This document shows positions 26,472 through 34,426 of a stretch of DNA of 62,027 bases, piece by piece. Made by a program: the position numbers and the translations under genes. The notes under the pieces were generated by a model. It ran no database searches. It saw nothing but the letters and a program-made list of their open reading frames with translations, and was not told the DNA's origin. This stretch comes from Lachnospiraceae bacterium (lineage in GTDB: Bacteria; Bacillota; Clostridia; Lachnospirales; Lachnospiraceae): NCBI GenBank assembly GCA_017500935.1, contig JAFVXW010000065.1:1-62027 (forward strand), written 5' to 3'. How positions within the stretch are numbered: the stretch's first letter is position 1; each line of letters starts with the position of its first letter.

Positions 26472-27548
26472 ATGAGAACCTATCTTGTGACAGGCGGTGC
26501 CGGTTTCATCGGTTCCAATTACATTCATTACATGTTCCGCAAATACGGCGAACAGATCCGTATCATCAATGTTGACGCCCTGACTTATGCAGGCAACCTG
26601 GAGAACTTAAAAGCAGTTGAGGAGCTTCCCAACTATACTTTTGTAAAAGCTGATATCTGTGATAAAGAAGCAATCGCAAAGATCTTTGCAGAAAACGACA
26701 TCGACAGAGTCGTACATTTTGCAGCAGAAAGCCATGTTGACAGAAGTATCCGCAATCCCGAAGTATTCGTGCAGACCAACGTATTAGGTACTGCCGTTAT
26801 GTTAAACTGTGCCAAGGCTGCATGGGAACTGCCCGACGGAACCTTTAAGGAAGGCAAGAAGTTTTTACATGTTTCCACCGACGAAGTATACGGCTCTCTG
26901 GAAGAGGACGGCACTTATTTTTATGAGACCACTCCCTACGATCCCCACAGCCCCTACTCCGCAAGTAAGGCAAGCTCCGATATGCTGGTAAAAGCTTACA
27001 TGGATACCTACAAGTTCCCTGCAAACATTACCAACTGCTCCAACAACTACGGCCCTTACCAGTTCCCTGAAAAGCTGATCCCCCTTATCATCAACAATGC
27101 ATTAAACGGCAAGAAGCTTCCCGTATACGGCGACGGCAAGAATGTGCGTGACTGGCTGTTTGTAGAAGACCATGCAAAAGCGATCGATATGGTTCAGGAG
27201 CAGGGCAGACTGTTTGAAACCTACAATGTAGGCGGACACAACGAAAAGCAGAACATCGAGATCATCAATATCATTCTGGAAACCCTGCAGGAAATGCTTC
27301 CTGATTCCGATCCCAGAAAGGCTCTGGTAAGCAAGGATCTGATCACCTATGTGGCAGACAGAAAAGGCCATGACAGAAGATATGCGATCGCACCCGATAA
27401 GATCAAGGCAGAGATCGGCTGGTATCCCGAAACTATGTTCAAAGACGGTATCAAAAAGACCATCGCATGGTATTTTGAAAACGAAGACTGGATGAAGAAT
27501 GTAACCAGCGGTGACTATCAGAAATATTACAACGAAATGTACAAATAA
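26472..27548 (+). CDS. rfbB: dTDP-glucose 4,6-dehydratase
   Basis: The 358-residue enzyme has VTGGAGFIGSNYI, HFAAESHVDRSI, the active site VSTDEVYGSL, YSASKASSDMLV (YxxxK) and NCSNNYGPYQFPEKLIPL. This full set is specific for RfbB/RmlB, which converts dTDP-glucose to dTDP-4-keto-6-deoxyglucose with an NAD cofactor. It is the first gene of the rml set. AGGAGG precedes the ATG. Codon use is rich in CCC, TCC and AAG, unlike the AT-rich 0-8 kb genes, fitting high expression. It feeds the rhamnosyltransferases of the same locus. Confidence 0.95.
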   Translation: MRTYLVTGGAGFIGSNYIHYMFRKYGEQIRIINVDALTYAGNLENLKAVEELPNYTFVKADICDKEAIAKIFAENDIDRVVHFAAESHVDRSIRNPEVFVQTNVLGTAVMLNCAKAAWELPDGTFKEGKKFLHVSTDEVYGSLEEDGTYFYETTPYDPHSPYSASKASSDMLVKAYMDTYKFPANITNCSNNYGPYQFPEKLIPLIINNALNGKKLPVYGDGKNVRDWLFVEDHAKAIDMVQEQGRLFETYNVGGHNEKQNIEIINIILETLQEMLPDSDPRKALVSKDLITYVADRKGHDRRYAIAPDKIKAEIGWYPETMFKDGIKKTIAWYFENEDWMKNVTSGDYQKYYNEMYK

Positions 27549-27560
27549 GAGGAGCTTTCC

Positions 27561-28430
27561 ATGAAAGGTATTATTCTTGCAGGCGGTTCCGGCACACGCC
27601 TTTATCCGCTGACCAAAGCTATTTCCAAACAGATCATGCCCGTATACGACAAGCCCATGATCTATTATCCGCTTTCCACCCTGATGCTGGCAGGTATCCG
27701 TGAGATCCTGATCATTTCCACTCCCAGAGATCTTCCTGTTTTTCAAGACCTGTTCGGCACCGGCGAACAGCTGGGTCTGTCCATGTCCTATGCGGTACAG
27801 GAATATCCCAGAGGTCTGGCGGATGCGTTCATCATCGGTGAAGAATTTATCGGCGATGACAGCGTGGCACTGGTACTTGGCGACAATATTTTCTACGGCC
27901 AGAGCTTTTCCCGCGTGTTAAAGCAGGCTGCTGCCCGTGAAAAAGGCGCTACCATTTTCGGTTATTATGTAAGAGATCCCAGAGAATACGGCGTTGTGGA
28001 ATTTGACGAAAACGGCAAGGCTCTTTCCATCGAAGAAAAACCTGAAAATCCCAAGTCCAACTACGCGGTTCCCGGCCTGTATTTCTATGACAATGATGTA
28101 GTAGAGATCGCGAAAAACGTAAAACCCTCCGCAAGAGGCGAGATTGAGATCACTTCCATCAACAACGAATATCTGCGCCGCGGTACTTTAATGGTTGAGA
28201 CTCTCGGACGCGGTTTTGCATGGCTGGATACCGGCAATCATGATGCGCTGCTGGAAGCAGCTGACTTTGTGGCAGCTGTACAGAAACGTCAGGGTATGTA
28301 TATTTCCTGCGTGGAAGAAATCGCATTTCGCAGAGGCTTCATTACCAAAGAACAGCTTCTTGCACTGGCAGAGCCTCTGATGAAGACCAATTACGGCAAA
28401 TATCTGGTGGATGTTGCCAACGGTCTGTAA
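27561..28430 (+). CDS. rfbA: Glucose-1-phosphate thymidylyltransferase
   Basis: The 289-residue protein starts [18 protein letters not shown], the nucleotidyltransferase signature, and has [30 protein letters not shown] and [13 protein letters not shown], which match RmlA. It joins dTTP and glucose-1-phosphate, the first step to dTDP-rhamnose. The substrate can come from the phosphoglucomutase gene at 38.5 kb. Twelve bases separate it from rfbB. Confidence 0.95.
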   Translation: MKGIILAGGSGTRLYPLTKAISKQIMPVYDKPMIYYPLSTLMLAGIREILIISTPRDLPVFQDLFGTGEQLGLSMSYAVQEYPRGLADAFIIGEEFIGDDSVALVLGDNIFYGQSFSRVLKQAAAREKGATIFGYYVRDPREYGVVEFDENGKALSIEEKPENPKSNYAVPGLYFYDNDVVEIAKNVKPSARGEIEITSINNEYLRRGTLMVETLGRGFAWLDTGNHDALLEAADFVAAVQKRQGMYISCVEEIAFRRGFITKEQLLALAEPLMKTNYGKYLVDVANGL

Positions 28431-28451
28431 GGGCATAAAAGGAGAACGATC

Positions 28452-29006
28452 ATGGGACAGATTACAGTAGAAACCTGCCATATTGAGGGCTTAAAGGTTA
28501 TCACCCCCAAGGTGTTTGGTGATAACAGAGGCTACTTTATGGAAACCTATAACTATAACGATTACAAGGCAGCCGGTATTCCTGAGGTGTTTGTACAGGA
28601 CAACCAGTCCGCTTCCAAAAAAGGCGTACTGCGCGGCTTACATTTTCAGATCAATTATCCCCAGGATAAGCTGGTGCGTGCGATCCGCGGTGAAGTATTT
28701 GACGTTGCAGTTGACCTGCGCAAGGATTCTCCCACATTCGGCCAGTGGTACGGTGTACTTCTGACGGAGGAGAATAAAAAGCAGTTTTTCATCCCCAAGG
28801 GATTTGCACACGGCTTTTTGGTGCTGTCTGATTATGCAGAGTTTGCATACAAGTGTACGGACTTCTATCATCCCAACGATGAAGGCGGTCTTGCATACAA
28901 CGATCCCGAAATCGGCGTAGAATGGCCGATCCCCGAAGGAATGGAACTGATCCTTTCTGACAAAGACAAACTCTGGGGCGGAATTTCTTCCTACACAGGT
29001 AAATAA
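28452..29006 (+). CDS. rfbC: dTDP-4-dehydrorhamnose 3,5-epimerase
   Basis: The 184-residue protein shows the RmlC cupin pattern: FGDNRGYFMETYN, QDNQSASKKGVLRGLHFQ (general base region RGLHFQ), FDVAVDLRKDSPTFG, FFIPKGFAHGFLVLS and YNDPEIGVEWP. It epimerises the 4-keto sugar at C3 and C5. The reductase that completes dTDP-rhamnose (RmlD) is not in the window, so it must be encoded elsewhere or the product is used differently. Confidence 0.95.
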   Translation: MGQITVETCHIEGLKVITPKVFGDNRGYFMETYNYNDYKAAGIPEVFVQDNQSASKKGVLRGLHFQINYPQDKLVRAIRGEVFDVAVDLRKDSPTFGQWYGVLLTEENKKQFFIPKGFAHGFLVLSDYAEFAYKCTDFYHPNDEGGLAYNDPEIGVEWPIPEGMELILSDKDKLWGGISSYTGK

Positions 29007-29010
29007 AAAC

Positions 29011-30003
29011 ATGAAAAAAATCAGTAAAAAAACAGGAATCACCATCTTCACCACGTTGATGGTGATTCTTGGCGTGATTATCTTATGCTATTCCAATCCG
29101 CTGGCGGACCCGGCAGATGAACTGATCAAAAAGGTGATAGCCTGTGTGCTGATCGCAGCAGCGATTTTTGCCTTTATCTATTTATATGATAAAATCACGG
29201 TTCTGCCCTTTGAGTTATATCAAAACCGCCGTCTGATCTGGAAGCTGGCAAAAAGTGACTTTAAAAAACGTTACGCGGGCTCTTACATGGGTGCTTTCTG
29301 GGCGCTGGTGCAGCCGGTCGTGACGGTTGTCATGTATTATGTGGTATTTGAGGTGATCTTCCCTAACCGCCAGAAATTTGCGTCAGGCGGCGTGGAGGAT
29401 GTCCCCTTTGTATTATTTTTGGTGGCAGGTCTTGTGCCCTGGTTTTATTTTTCAGAAGCACTCACCAGTGCCATGACAGCACTTTTGGAATACAACTATC
29501 TGGTTAAAAAAGTGGTATTCAAGATCAGTGTGCTGCCTATTATCAAGATCATTGCAGCAACCTTTATTCATGCTTTTTTTGCGGCAGTGGCACTTCTGAT
29601 CGCCTGCCTGTACGGTTATTTCCCAAGCCTCTATACACTGCAGATTTTCTACTATAGTTTCTGTATGTTTGTGTTTGTACTGGCGATCAGCTATACCACA
29701 TGCTCTGTGGTGATCTTTTTCAGAGACTTACAGTCCATCGTCAACATCTTTTTGCAGGTGGGCATGTGGGCAACTCCCATTCTCTGGAATATCAACCAGT
29801 TTGATGAAAAGATCCAGATGTTTTTGAAGATCAATCCGCTGGTTTATATCGTGGAGGGCTACCGCAGTTCTATTTACGGACAGCAGTGGTTCTGGGAGGA
29901 TTTTTATTCCACGGTTTACTTCTGGGTGATCACTGTGGTGCTCTTTATTGGAGGCGCGGTGATCTTCAAGCGCCTGAAGGTGCACTTTGCGGATATTATG
30001 TAA
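29011..30003 (+). CDS. Wzm-type ABC transporter permease for polysaccharide export
   Basis: The 330-residue protein has an N-terminal extension with two helices (residues 8-65) and then the standard ABC-2 permease: AKSDFKKRYAGSYMGAFWAL, FLVAGLVPWFYFSEAL and a last helix run ending FKRLKVHFADIM. The RY..S.LG..W motif and six core helices identify TagG/Wzm-like exporters of undecaprenyl-linked polymers. The partner ATPase follows after an unusually long non-coding gap. The ATG is 4 bases after the rfbC stop. The two extra helices are not part of the usual E. coli Wzm fold. Confidence 0.9.
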   Translation: MKKISKKTGITIFTTLMVILGVIILCYSNPLADPADELIKKVIACVLIAAAIFAFIYLYDKITVLPFELYQNRRLIWKLAKSDFKKRYAGSYMGAFWALVQPVVTVVMYYVVFEVIFPNRQKFASGGVEDVPFVLFLVAGLVPWFYFSEALTSAMTALLEYNYLVKKVVFKISVLPIIKIIAATFIHAFFAAVALLIACLYGYFPSLYTLQIFYYSFCMFVFVLAISYTTCSVVIFFRDLQSIVNIFLQVGMWATPILWNINQFDEKIQMFLKINPLVYIVEGYRSSIYGQQWFWEDFYSTVYFWVITVVLFIGGAVIFKRLKVHFADIM

Positions 30004-30179
30004 GCGGCGGAGGGTGAGGACCGCCGCCGGGCGTGAGGTTTTCTTTCGGGGACGCTTTCGCTCCGAAAAAACGCAGCGGACGCTAAGCTCGGCAAAACCT
30101 CGCTAAGCGCCGGCGTTTTTCCACGGCCCCTCAATCAAACCTCACGCCCGGCGGCTCCATCAACACCTCAGCCGCTTAC
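30000..30179. repeat. Long nested palindrome 1 in the wzm-wzt gap
   Basis: The outer arms GTAAGCGGC (30000-30008, overlapping the wzm stop TAA) and GCCGCTTAC (30171-30179) are perfect complements. Inside lies a perfect 18-base inverted repeat, CCGCCGGGCGTGAGGTTT (30024-30041) with its complement at 30137-30154, around a 95-base core that itself has GC-rich stems. No protein-coding frame with a ribosome site is present. Confidence 0.8.
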
Positions 30180-30184
30180 AAAAA

Positions 30185-30217
30185 AATGCGCAATCGCTCG
30201 CTGGCGCATTGCGATTG
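30185..30217. repeat. Two overlapping alternative stems after palindrome 1
   Basis: AATGCGC (30185-30191) can pair with GCGCATT (30204-30210), and CAATCGC (30191-30197) with GCGATTG (30211-30217). The arms are in a-b-a'-b' order, so they compete or make a pseudoknot. Confidence 0.45.
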
Positions 30218-30360
30218 TTTCACAGCCTATGTGGATATTTGGCAGCAGATTGCTTCACTGCCTTTGGCTGTTTTGGCAGTAGTTTGCTGAGACAGCACTG
30301 ACAAATTGATTCAGATGGTTGTATATGACAATGTAAATTATATTATTAAAAGGCATTCCC
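30218..30360. other. Non-coding spacer with degenerate GGCAG repeats
   Basis: About 140 bases with no plausible gene. TTTGGCAGCAGATTGCTT and TTTTGGCAGTAGTTTGCT (30238-30255, 30270-30288) form an imperfect direct repeat. The rest is AT-rich. Confidence 0.4.
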
Positions 30361-30419
30361 GAATCCGCTAAAGCGGATTCGAAAGCAGCACACGATTCGC
30401 TTCGCGAATCGGTGCTGCT
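30361..30419. repeat. Two tandem perfect hairpins in the wzm-wzt gap
   Basis: GAATCCGCT-aa-AGCGGATTC spans 30361-30380. Four bases later AGCAGCAC and CGATTCGC (30384-30400) pair with GCGAATCG and GTGCTGCT (30404-30419) around a TTC loop, with one unpaired A. Confidence 0.8.
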
Positions 30420-30438
30420 AAGGCATACAACCTATATA

Positions 30439-30472
30439 GAGCCGGGAGGCGGCTTTGCCGCCAATCCGGTTC
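30439..30472. repeat. GC-rich hairpin in the wzm-wzt gap
   Basis: GAGCCGG (30439-30445) pairs with CCGGTTC (30466-30472), and inside it GGCGGC-ttt-GCCGCC (30448-30462). An internal loop separates the two stems. Confidence 0.75.
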
Positions 30473-30523
30473 TCGCAGCATAGAAAATTATATGCCGGAA
30501 ACGCAGAGGAATATGACACCTCA

Positions 30524-30716
30524 CCGGCAGAGAGAGACATTTGAGCAGTCTGGGCATTTGCAGTGAGAATTTCGATCGAGGGATGGATTTTGCCCGCAGA
30601 GCACGTTATGTTTGAGCGAAGCGAGTTAACGTGCTCTGCGAAAAGGGCAAAATACAGCCGTCGATCAAAGAAATTCCACGAAAATGCCGACCTGCGAAAA
30701 GGGCTCTCTCTGCCGG
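30524..30716. repeat. Long nested palindrome 2 before wzt
   Basis: The 13-base arms CCGGCAGAGAGAG (30524-30536) and CTCTCTCTGCCGG (30704-30716) are perfect complements. Between them the halves stay largely complementary, including GAATTTC/GAAATTC, GATCGA/TCGATC, ATTTTGCCC/GGGCAAAAT and a perfect 13-base core GCAGAGCACGTTA (30596-30608) with TAACGTGCTCTGC (30627-30639). The 18-base loop contains GAGCGAAGCGAG. The element ends 48 bases before the wzt start. Confidence 0.85.
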
Positions 30717-30764
30717 CGGGAAGCCATCACACTTCCCCTTGCGCTCCCGGCCATGAGGAAGCCT

Positions 30765-32135
30765 ATGGAAAGAGAACTCGCCATCCATGTGGAAGGCATT
30801 GACAAAGTATACAAACTGTATAACCGCAACCGTGACCGTCTGATCGAGTCTCTGGGCCTGTCCAGAAAGCCTCGTTCCACCCAGCACTACGCGCTTAAAA
30901 ATGTCAATCTCGACATCTACCGCGGCGAAACTGTGGGCATCATCGGCACCAACGGTTCCGGCAAATCCACCCTTTTGAAAATCATCACCGGTGTTTTATT
31001 CCCCACTGCGGGAGAACTTCAGGTCAACGGCCGCATTTCTGCGCTGCTTGAGCTTGGTGCCGGTTTTAATATGGAATATAACGGCATTGAAAATGTATAT
31101 TTAAACGGCACCATGATGGGCTTTTCTGAGAAGGAAATCGACGAAAAGCTGCCGGAGATCCTTGAATTTGCAGATATCGGGGAGTATGTCCATCAGCCGG
31201 TAAAAACCTATTCCAGCGGCATGTTTGTGCGGCTGGCTTTTGCGGTTGCCATCAATATCGATCCGGAGATTCTGATCGTAGACGAAGCATTATCTGTCGG
31301 TGACGTGTTCTTCCAGGCAAAATGCTACCGCAAATTTGAAGAATTTAAGAAAAAAGGCAAGACCATCCTGTTTGTCAGCCATGATCTGAGTGCCATCAGC
31401 AAATACTGTGACAGAGCGATCCTGTTAAATAAAGGTACCAAGCTGGCAGAGGGTACACCCAAGGATATGATCGATGCCTATAAGCAGGTGCTGGTGGGAC
31501 AGTATGAGACACCAAAGGCAACCGAAAATGTTCCCGACTTAACGGACGATCCCGATGTGCGCAAGGCACTGGACAAGGGAAATGACTCAAAAGACGCATC
31601 TGCAAAAGAGAACGGAACAGATCAGGCCGCTGAGAAAAACAGCACAGCAGAAGGTACAAAGAATGCCGGTGCTCAGAAAGAGGCAGACACCTTGGAATAC
31701 GGCTCCGGCAAGGCAAGCATCACAGAATTCTACTTAACAGACCACAAGGGAGTCCGCACCACTGCCATCCTAAAGGGCAATACCTTTACCATGCACATGA
31801 AGGTTAAGATCCATGAAGATCTGGAAGCGCCGATTTTTGCATTCTCCATCAAGAATGTAAAGGGTGTGGAGCTGACCGGCACCAATACCATGTTTGAAAA
31901 AAGCTTTTTGGAGAGCGTCAAAGCGGGCGAAACCAAGGAGATCACCTTTACCCAGCGTATGCTTTTGCAGGGCGGTGACTATCTGGTATCTCTGGGCGTG
32001 ACCGGCTATGAAAAGGATACTTTTACGGTATACCACAGACTCTATGATGTGCTGAGCCTGACAGTAGTATCTGATAAAAATACAGTTGGTTATTTTGATA
32101 TGGAATCAACCATCGAAGTAAAGGATGTTTTATGA
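30765..32135 (+). CDS. Wzt-type ABC transporter ATPase with C-terminal carbohydrate-binding domain
   Basis: The 456-residue protein has the ATPase in residues about 5-250: Walker A GTNGSGKST, signature YSSGMFVRLAFAVA, Walker B ILIVDEALSVGD and the switch His in FVSHD. A charged Lys/Glu/Asp/Ala linker (about 265-325) leads to a beta-sandwich of the Wzt_C type (ITEFYLTDHKGVR…). In E. coli O9a this domain binds the chain-end modification. The ATG at 30765 has GAGGAA 4-5 bases upstream; in-frame starts further upstream fall in the palindrome. It overlaps the next gene's ATG by four bases. Confidence 0.92.
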   Translation: MERELAIHVEGIDKVYKLYNRNRDRLIESLGLSRKPRSTQHYALKNVNLDIYRGETVGIIGTNGSGKSTLLKIITGVLFPTAGELQVNGRISALLELGAGFNMEYNGIENVYLNGTMMGFSEKEIDEKLPEILEFADIGEYVHQPVKTYSSGMFVRLAFAVAINIDPEILIVDEALSVGDVFFQAKCYRKFEEFKKKGKTILFVSHDLSAISKYCDRAILLNKGTKLAEGTPKDMIDAYKQVLVGQYETPKATENVPDLTDDPDVRKALDKGNDSKDASAKENGTDQAAEKNSTAEGTKNAGAQKEADTLEYGSGKASITEFYLTDHKGVRTTAILKGNTFTMHMKVKIHEDLEAPIFAFSIKNVKGVELTGTNTMFEKSFLESVKAGETKEITFTQRMLLQGGDYLVSLGVTGYEKDTFTVYHRLYDVLSLTVVSDKNTVGYFDMESTIEVKDVL

Positions 32136-34342
32136 CTGAAAAAATCGGAAATGTGACGCTGGATTATGAGTTTTATCCGGGACAGGATTTTTATTGTGAC
32201 GGCGCCATCGAGGACGAGCTCCTCTCCATCGTAAAAGAAAATAAAGAAGAGGCATTTCCGCAGATCATCCGCGAAAAAAGAAGCTGGGAGGTGCTTTATC
32301 ACCTTTCCGACCTGCGTGAAAATATCGTGGAATGGCTGCCCCTCGATAAAAATATGAAGGTTTTGGAAGTGGGCTCCGGCTGCGGCGCGATCACGGGCAG
32401 TCTGGCAAGAAGAGTCGGCAGTGTGACCTGCGTGGATCTTTCCAAAAAGCGCAGTCTGATCAATGCCTACCGTCATCAGGAGCTTGACAACATCACCATT
32501 CATGTGGGCAATTTTTCTGATATTGAACCCACACTGGACTGCGATTATGATTATGTGTGCCTGATCGGCGTATTTGAATACGGCCAGAGCTATATCGGCG
32601 GCGAGCATCCTTTTCACGATTTTTATACCATTATCAAAAAACATGTCAAGGCAGGCGGTCATATCGCCATTGCCATTGAAAATAAAATGGGTTTAAAATA
32701 CTGGGCCGGCTGCAGGGAAGATCATCTGGGCACCTTCTTTTCCGGTATCGAGGATTATCCCGACGGCGGCGTGGTGCGCACCTTCACAAAGGGCGGTCTG
32801 GAAAAAATCCTGACAGAGTGCGGCGAGAAGGATTTTGCCTTTTACTATCCCTATCCGGACTATAAGTTCATGACCATGGTTTACTCAGACAGATATCTGC
32901 CCAAGGTTTCCGAGCTTACCAACAATCTGCGCAATTTTGACAGAGACCGGATGCTTTTGTTTGATGAGAAAAAAGTATTTGATATGGTGATCCGGGAAGG
33001 TTTATTCCCGTTATACGCCAATTCTTATATGGTGGTCTGCGGTCCGCAGCTGGAGATTGCATACAGCCGTTTTTCCAATGACCGTGCAGCCCATCTGGCA
33101 ATTCGCACTGACATCGGGGAAAACAAAGACGGCCGTTATGTGAGAAAATATCCGGCAAATCCGGCGGCAGCAGCGCATATAAACGGTCTGACCGGCAACT
33201 ACAGCGCACTGGAAAAGCGCTTTGCAGACAGCAGTCTGGCAGTCAACAAGCTGAGTGCCGGAGAAGAAAACGGACAGCCCTATGCAGAACTGGAATTTCT
33301 GGAACATACCGTAACACTGGAAGAAAAGCTGGATGAATGTCTGGCAAAAAACAACCGAGAAGCTTTTCGGGCTTTGTTTGACCGCTATCTGCAGATCGTT
33401 CACTGGAATGTGGAAGCAGGTGTGCAGAATGACGACCTGATCTTTGCCAATATCTGTATACAGGAAAATGAAGAAGGCGGGGATATCTGGACGTTGATCG
33501 ACTGCGAATGGGTAAGTGACGACAAAGATCCCAAATCCGTGGTGCAGAGAGCACTCTACTGCTATGTGCTGGAAAATGAAAACCGCCGCAAAAATGCGAT
33601 CCTGCAGGCAATCCTCGACGAAAACGGCATGAATGAAGCTGTCTATGCACAGATTGCGCAGAAAGAGCGCGATTTCCAGCAGTTTGTCATGACGCAGGGA
33701 GAAAAGAAGCGTACCGCAGTGACGGATCTGCGCGCCCTGATCGGTCATAAGGCAGTGCCTGTAAAGGAATATTTTGCCAACGCAGAGCGCAAAAAGGTAC
33801 AGATTTTTGAAGATCTGGGCAGCGGTTACAGCCAGGAAAATTCCTGGTACAGCTATGAAGCCTATCTGGCCGATGACTGGGTGATGGCCAAGGTTGCCTG
33901 CAAAGAGGGCATGACCGGCGTGCGTATCGATCCTGCGGAGGTTCCCTGTATCGTGCGCATCAAAAAAGTAGCGATTGACGGCAGAAGCTTGAGTGCGCAG
34001 GAATGTGCGCAGGCACTGGCGATAAACGGAAAAATTCTGGGTGAAAGAACACCGGCATCCGGTTTACAGGGCCGCCTGGAAAGAGCATATAAAAAGGCGA
34101 AACGTGTATACAAACGTGTAAAAGGGGCCTGCCTGCAGGACAAAGAGGCGCAGAATGCACTGCAGTCTGCTGCAGCACCTCAGCTTATCAATACAAGCTT
34201 ATTCTTTGCACACAATGATCCTAATATCAACATCCGTCTGGATGCCCTTGGCATCATTGCCAAAGAGGGCATGGAGCTGACTGTTGAGATGGAAATCGCC
34301 TGGCTGACAGAAGGAATGCTCAAGGATATGGCACAGCTGTGA
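32132..34342 (+). CDS. SAM methyltransferase fused to a kinase-like region and C-terminal beta domain (WbdD-like layout)
   Basis: The 736-residue protein starts with a class I methyltransferase (MKVLEVGSGCGAITGSLARR near residues 75-95). Residues about 310-500 look like a kinase/phosphotransferase fold: a VRKY Lys strand, a FLEHTVTLEEKLDE hinge, then NDDLIFANI and LIDCEWV, in positions of a catalytic Asp/Asn and metal Asp. The standard HxD is not complete. Next comes a beta domain with TGVRIDPAEVPCIVRIKKV and a basic amphipathic helix (GRLERAYKKAKRVYKRVKGA). WbdD of E. coli O9a is a methyltransferase-kinase that caps chains next to Wzm/Wzt; this gene has that layout and place. The start overlaps the Wzt stop. 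Confidence 0.7.
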   Translation: MTEKIGNVTLDYEFYPGQDFYCDGAIEDELLSIVKENKEEAFPQIIREKRSWEVLYHLSDLRENIVEWLPLDKNMKVLEVGSGCGAITGSLARRVGSVTCVDLSKKRSLINAYRHQELDNITIHVGNFSDIEPTLDCDYDYVCLIGVFEYGQSYIGGEHPFHDFYTIIKKHVKAGGHIAIAIENKMGLKYWAGCREDHLGTFFSGIEDYPDGGVVRTFTKGGLEKILTECGEKDFAFYYPYPDYKFMTMVYSDRYLPKVSELTNNLRNFDRDRMLLFDEKKVFDMVIREGLFPLYANSYMVVCGPQLEIAYSRFSNDRAAHLAIRTDIGENKDGRYVRKYPANPAAAAHINGLTGNYSALEKRFADSSLAVNKLSAGEENGQPYAELEFLEHTVTLEEKLDECLAKNNREAFRALFDRYLQIVHWNVEAGVQNDDLIFANICIQENEEGGDIWTLIDCEWVSDDKDPKSVVQRALYCYVLENENRRKNAILQAILDENGMNEAVYAQIAQKERDFQQFVMTQGEKKRTAVTDLRALIGHKAVPVKEYFANAERKKVQIFEDLGSGYSQENSWYSYEAYLADDWVMAKVACKEGMTGVRIDPAEVPCIVRIKKVAIDGRSLSAQECAQALAINGKILGERTPASGLQGRLERAYKKAKRVYKRVKGACLQDKEAQNALQSAAAPQLINTSLFFAHNDPNINIRLDALGIIAKEGMELTVEMEIAWLTEGMLKDMAQL

Positions 34343-34368
34343 GGCTAAAAGATACGGCGCAGCTGTAA
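34322..34368 (+). repeat. Degenerate 21-base duplication of the gene's 3' end
   Basis: Bases 34322-34342, the last codons of the methyltransferase gene with its stop, are repeated with four mismatches at 34348-34368. Both read K-D-(M/T)-A-Q-L-stop in their own frames. It may be a leftover of a tandem slip. Confidence 0.6.
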
Positions 34369-34426
34369 TGGAGTGCAAAACTTCAGCAGGGCTGTATTTA
34401 CAGCGTAGTTACAAGGAGGAACAATC

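Noticed and set aside
30563-30802. 79-residue open frame in the wzm-wzt gap
   Set aside because: It is the translation of palindrome 2, with no ribosome site, and runs into the wzt start in another frame.
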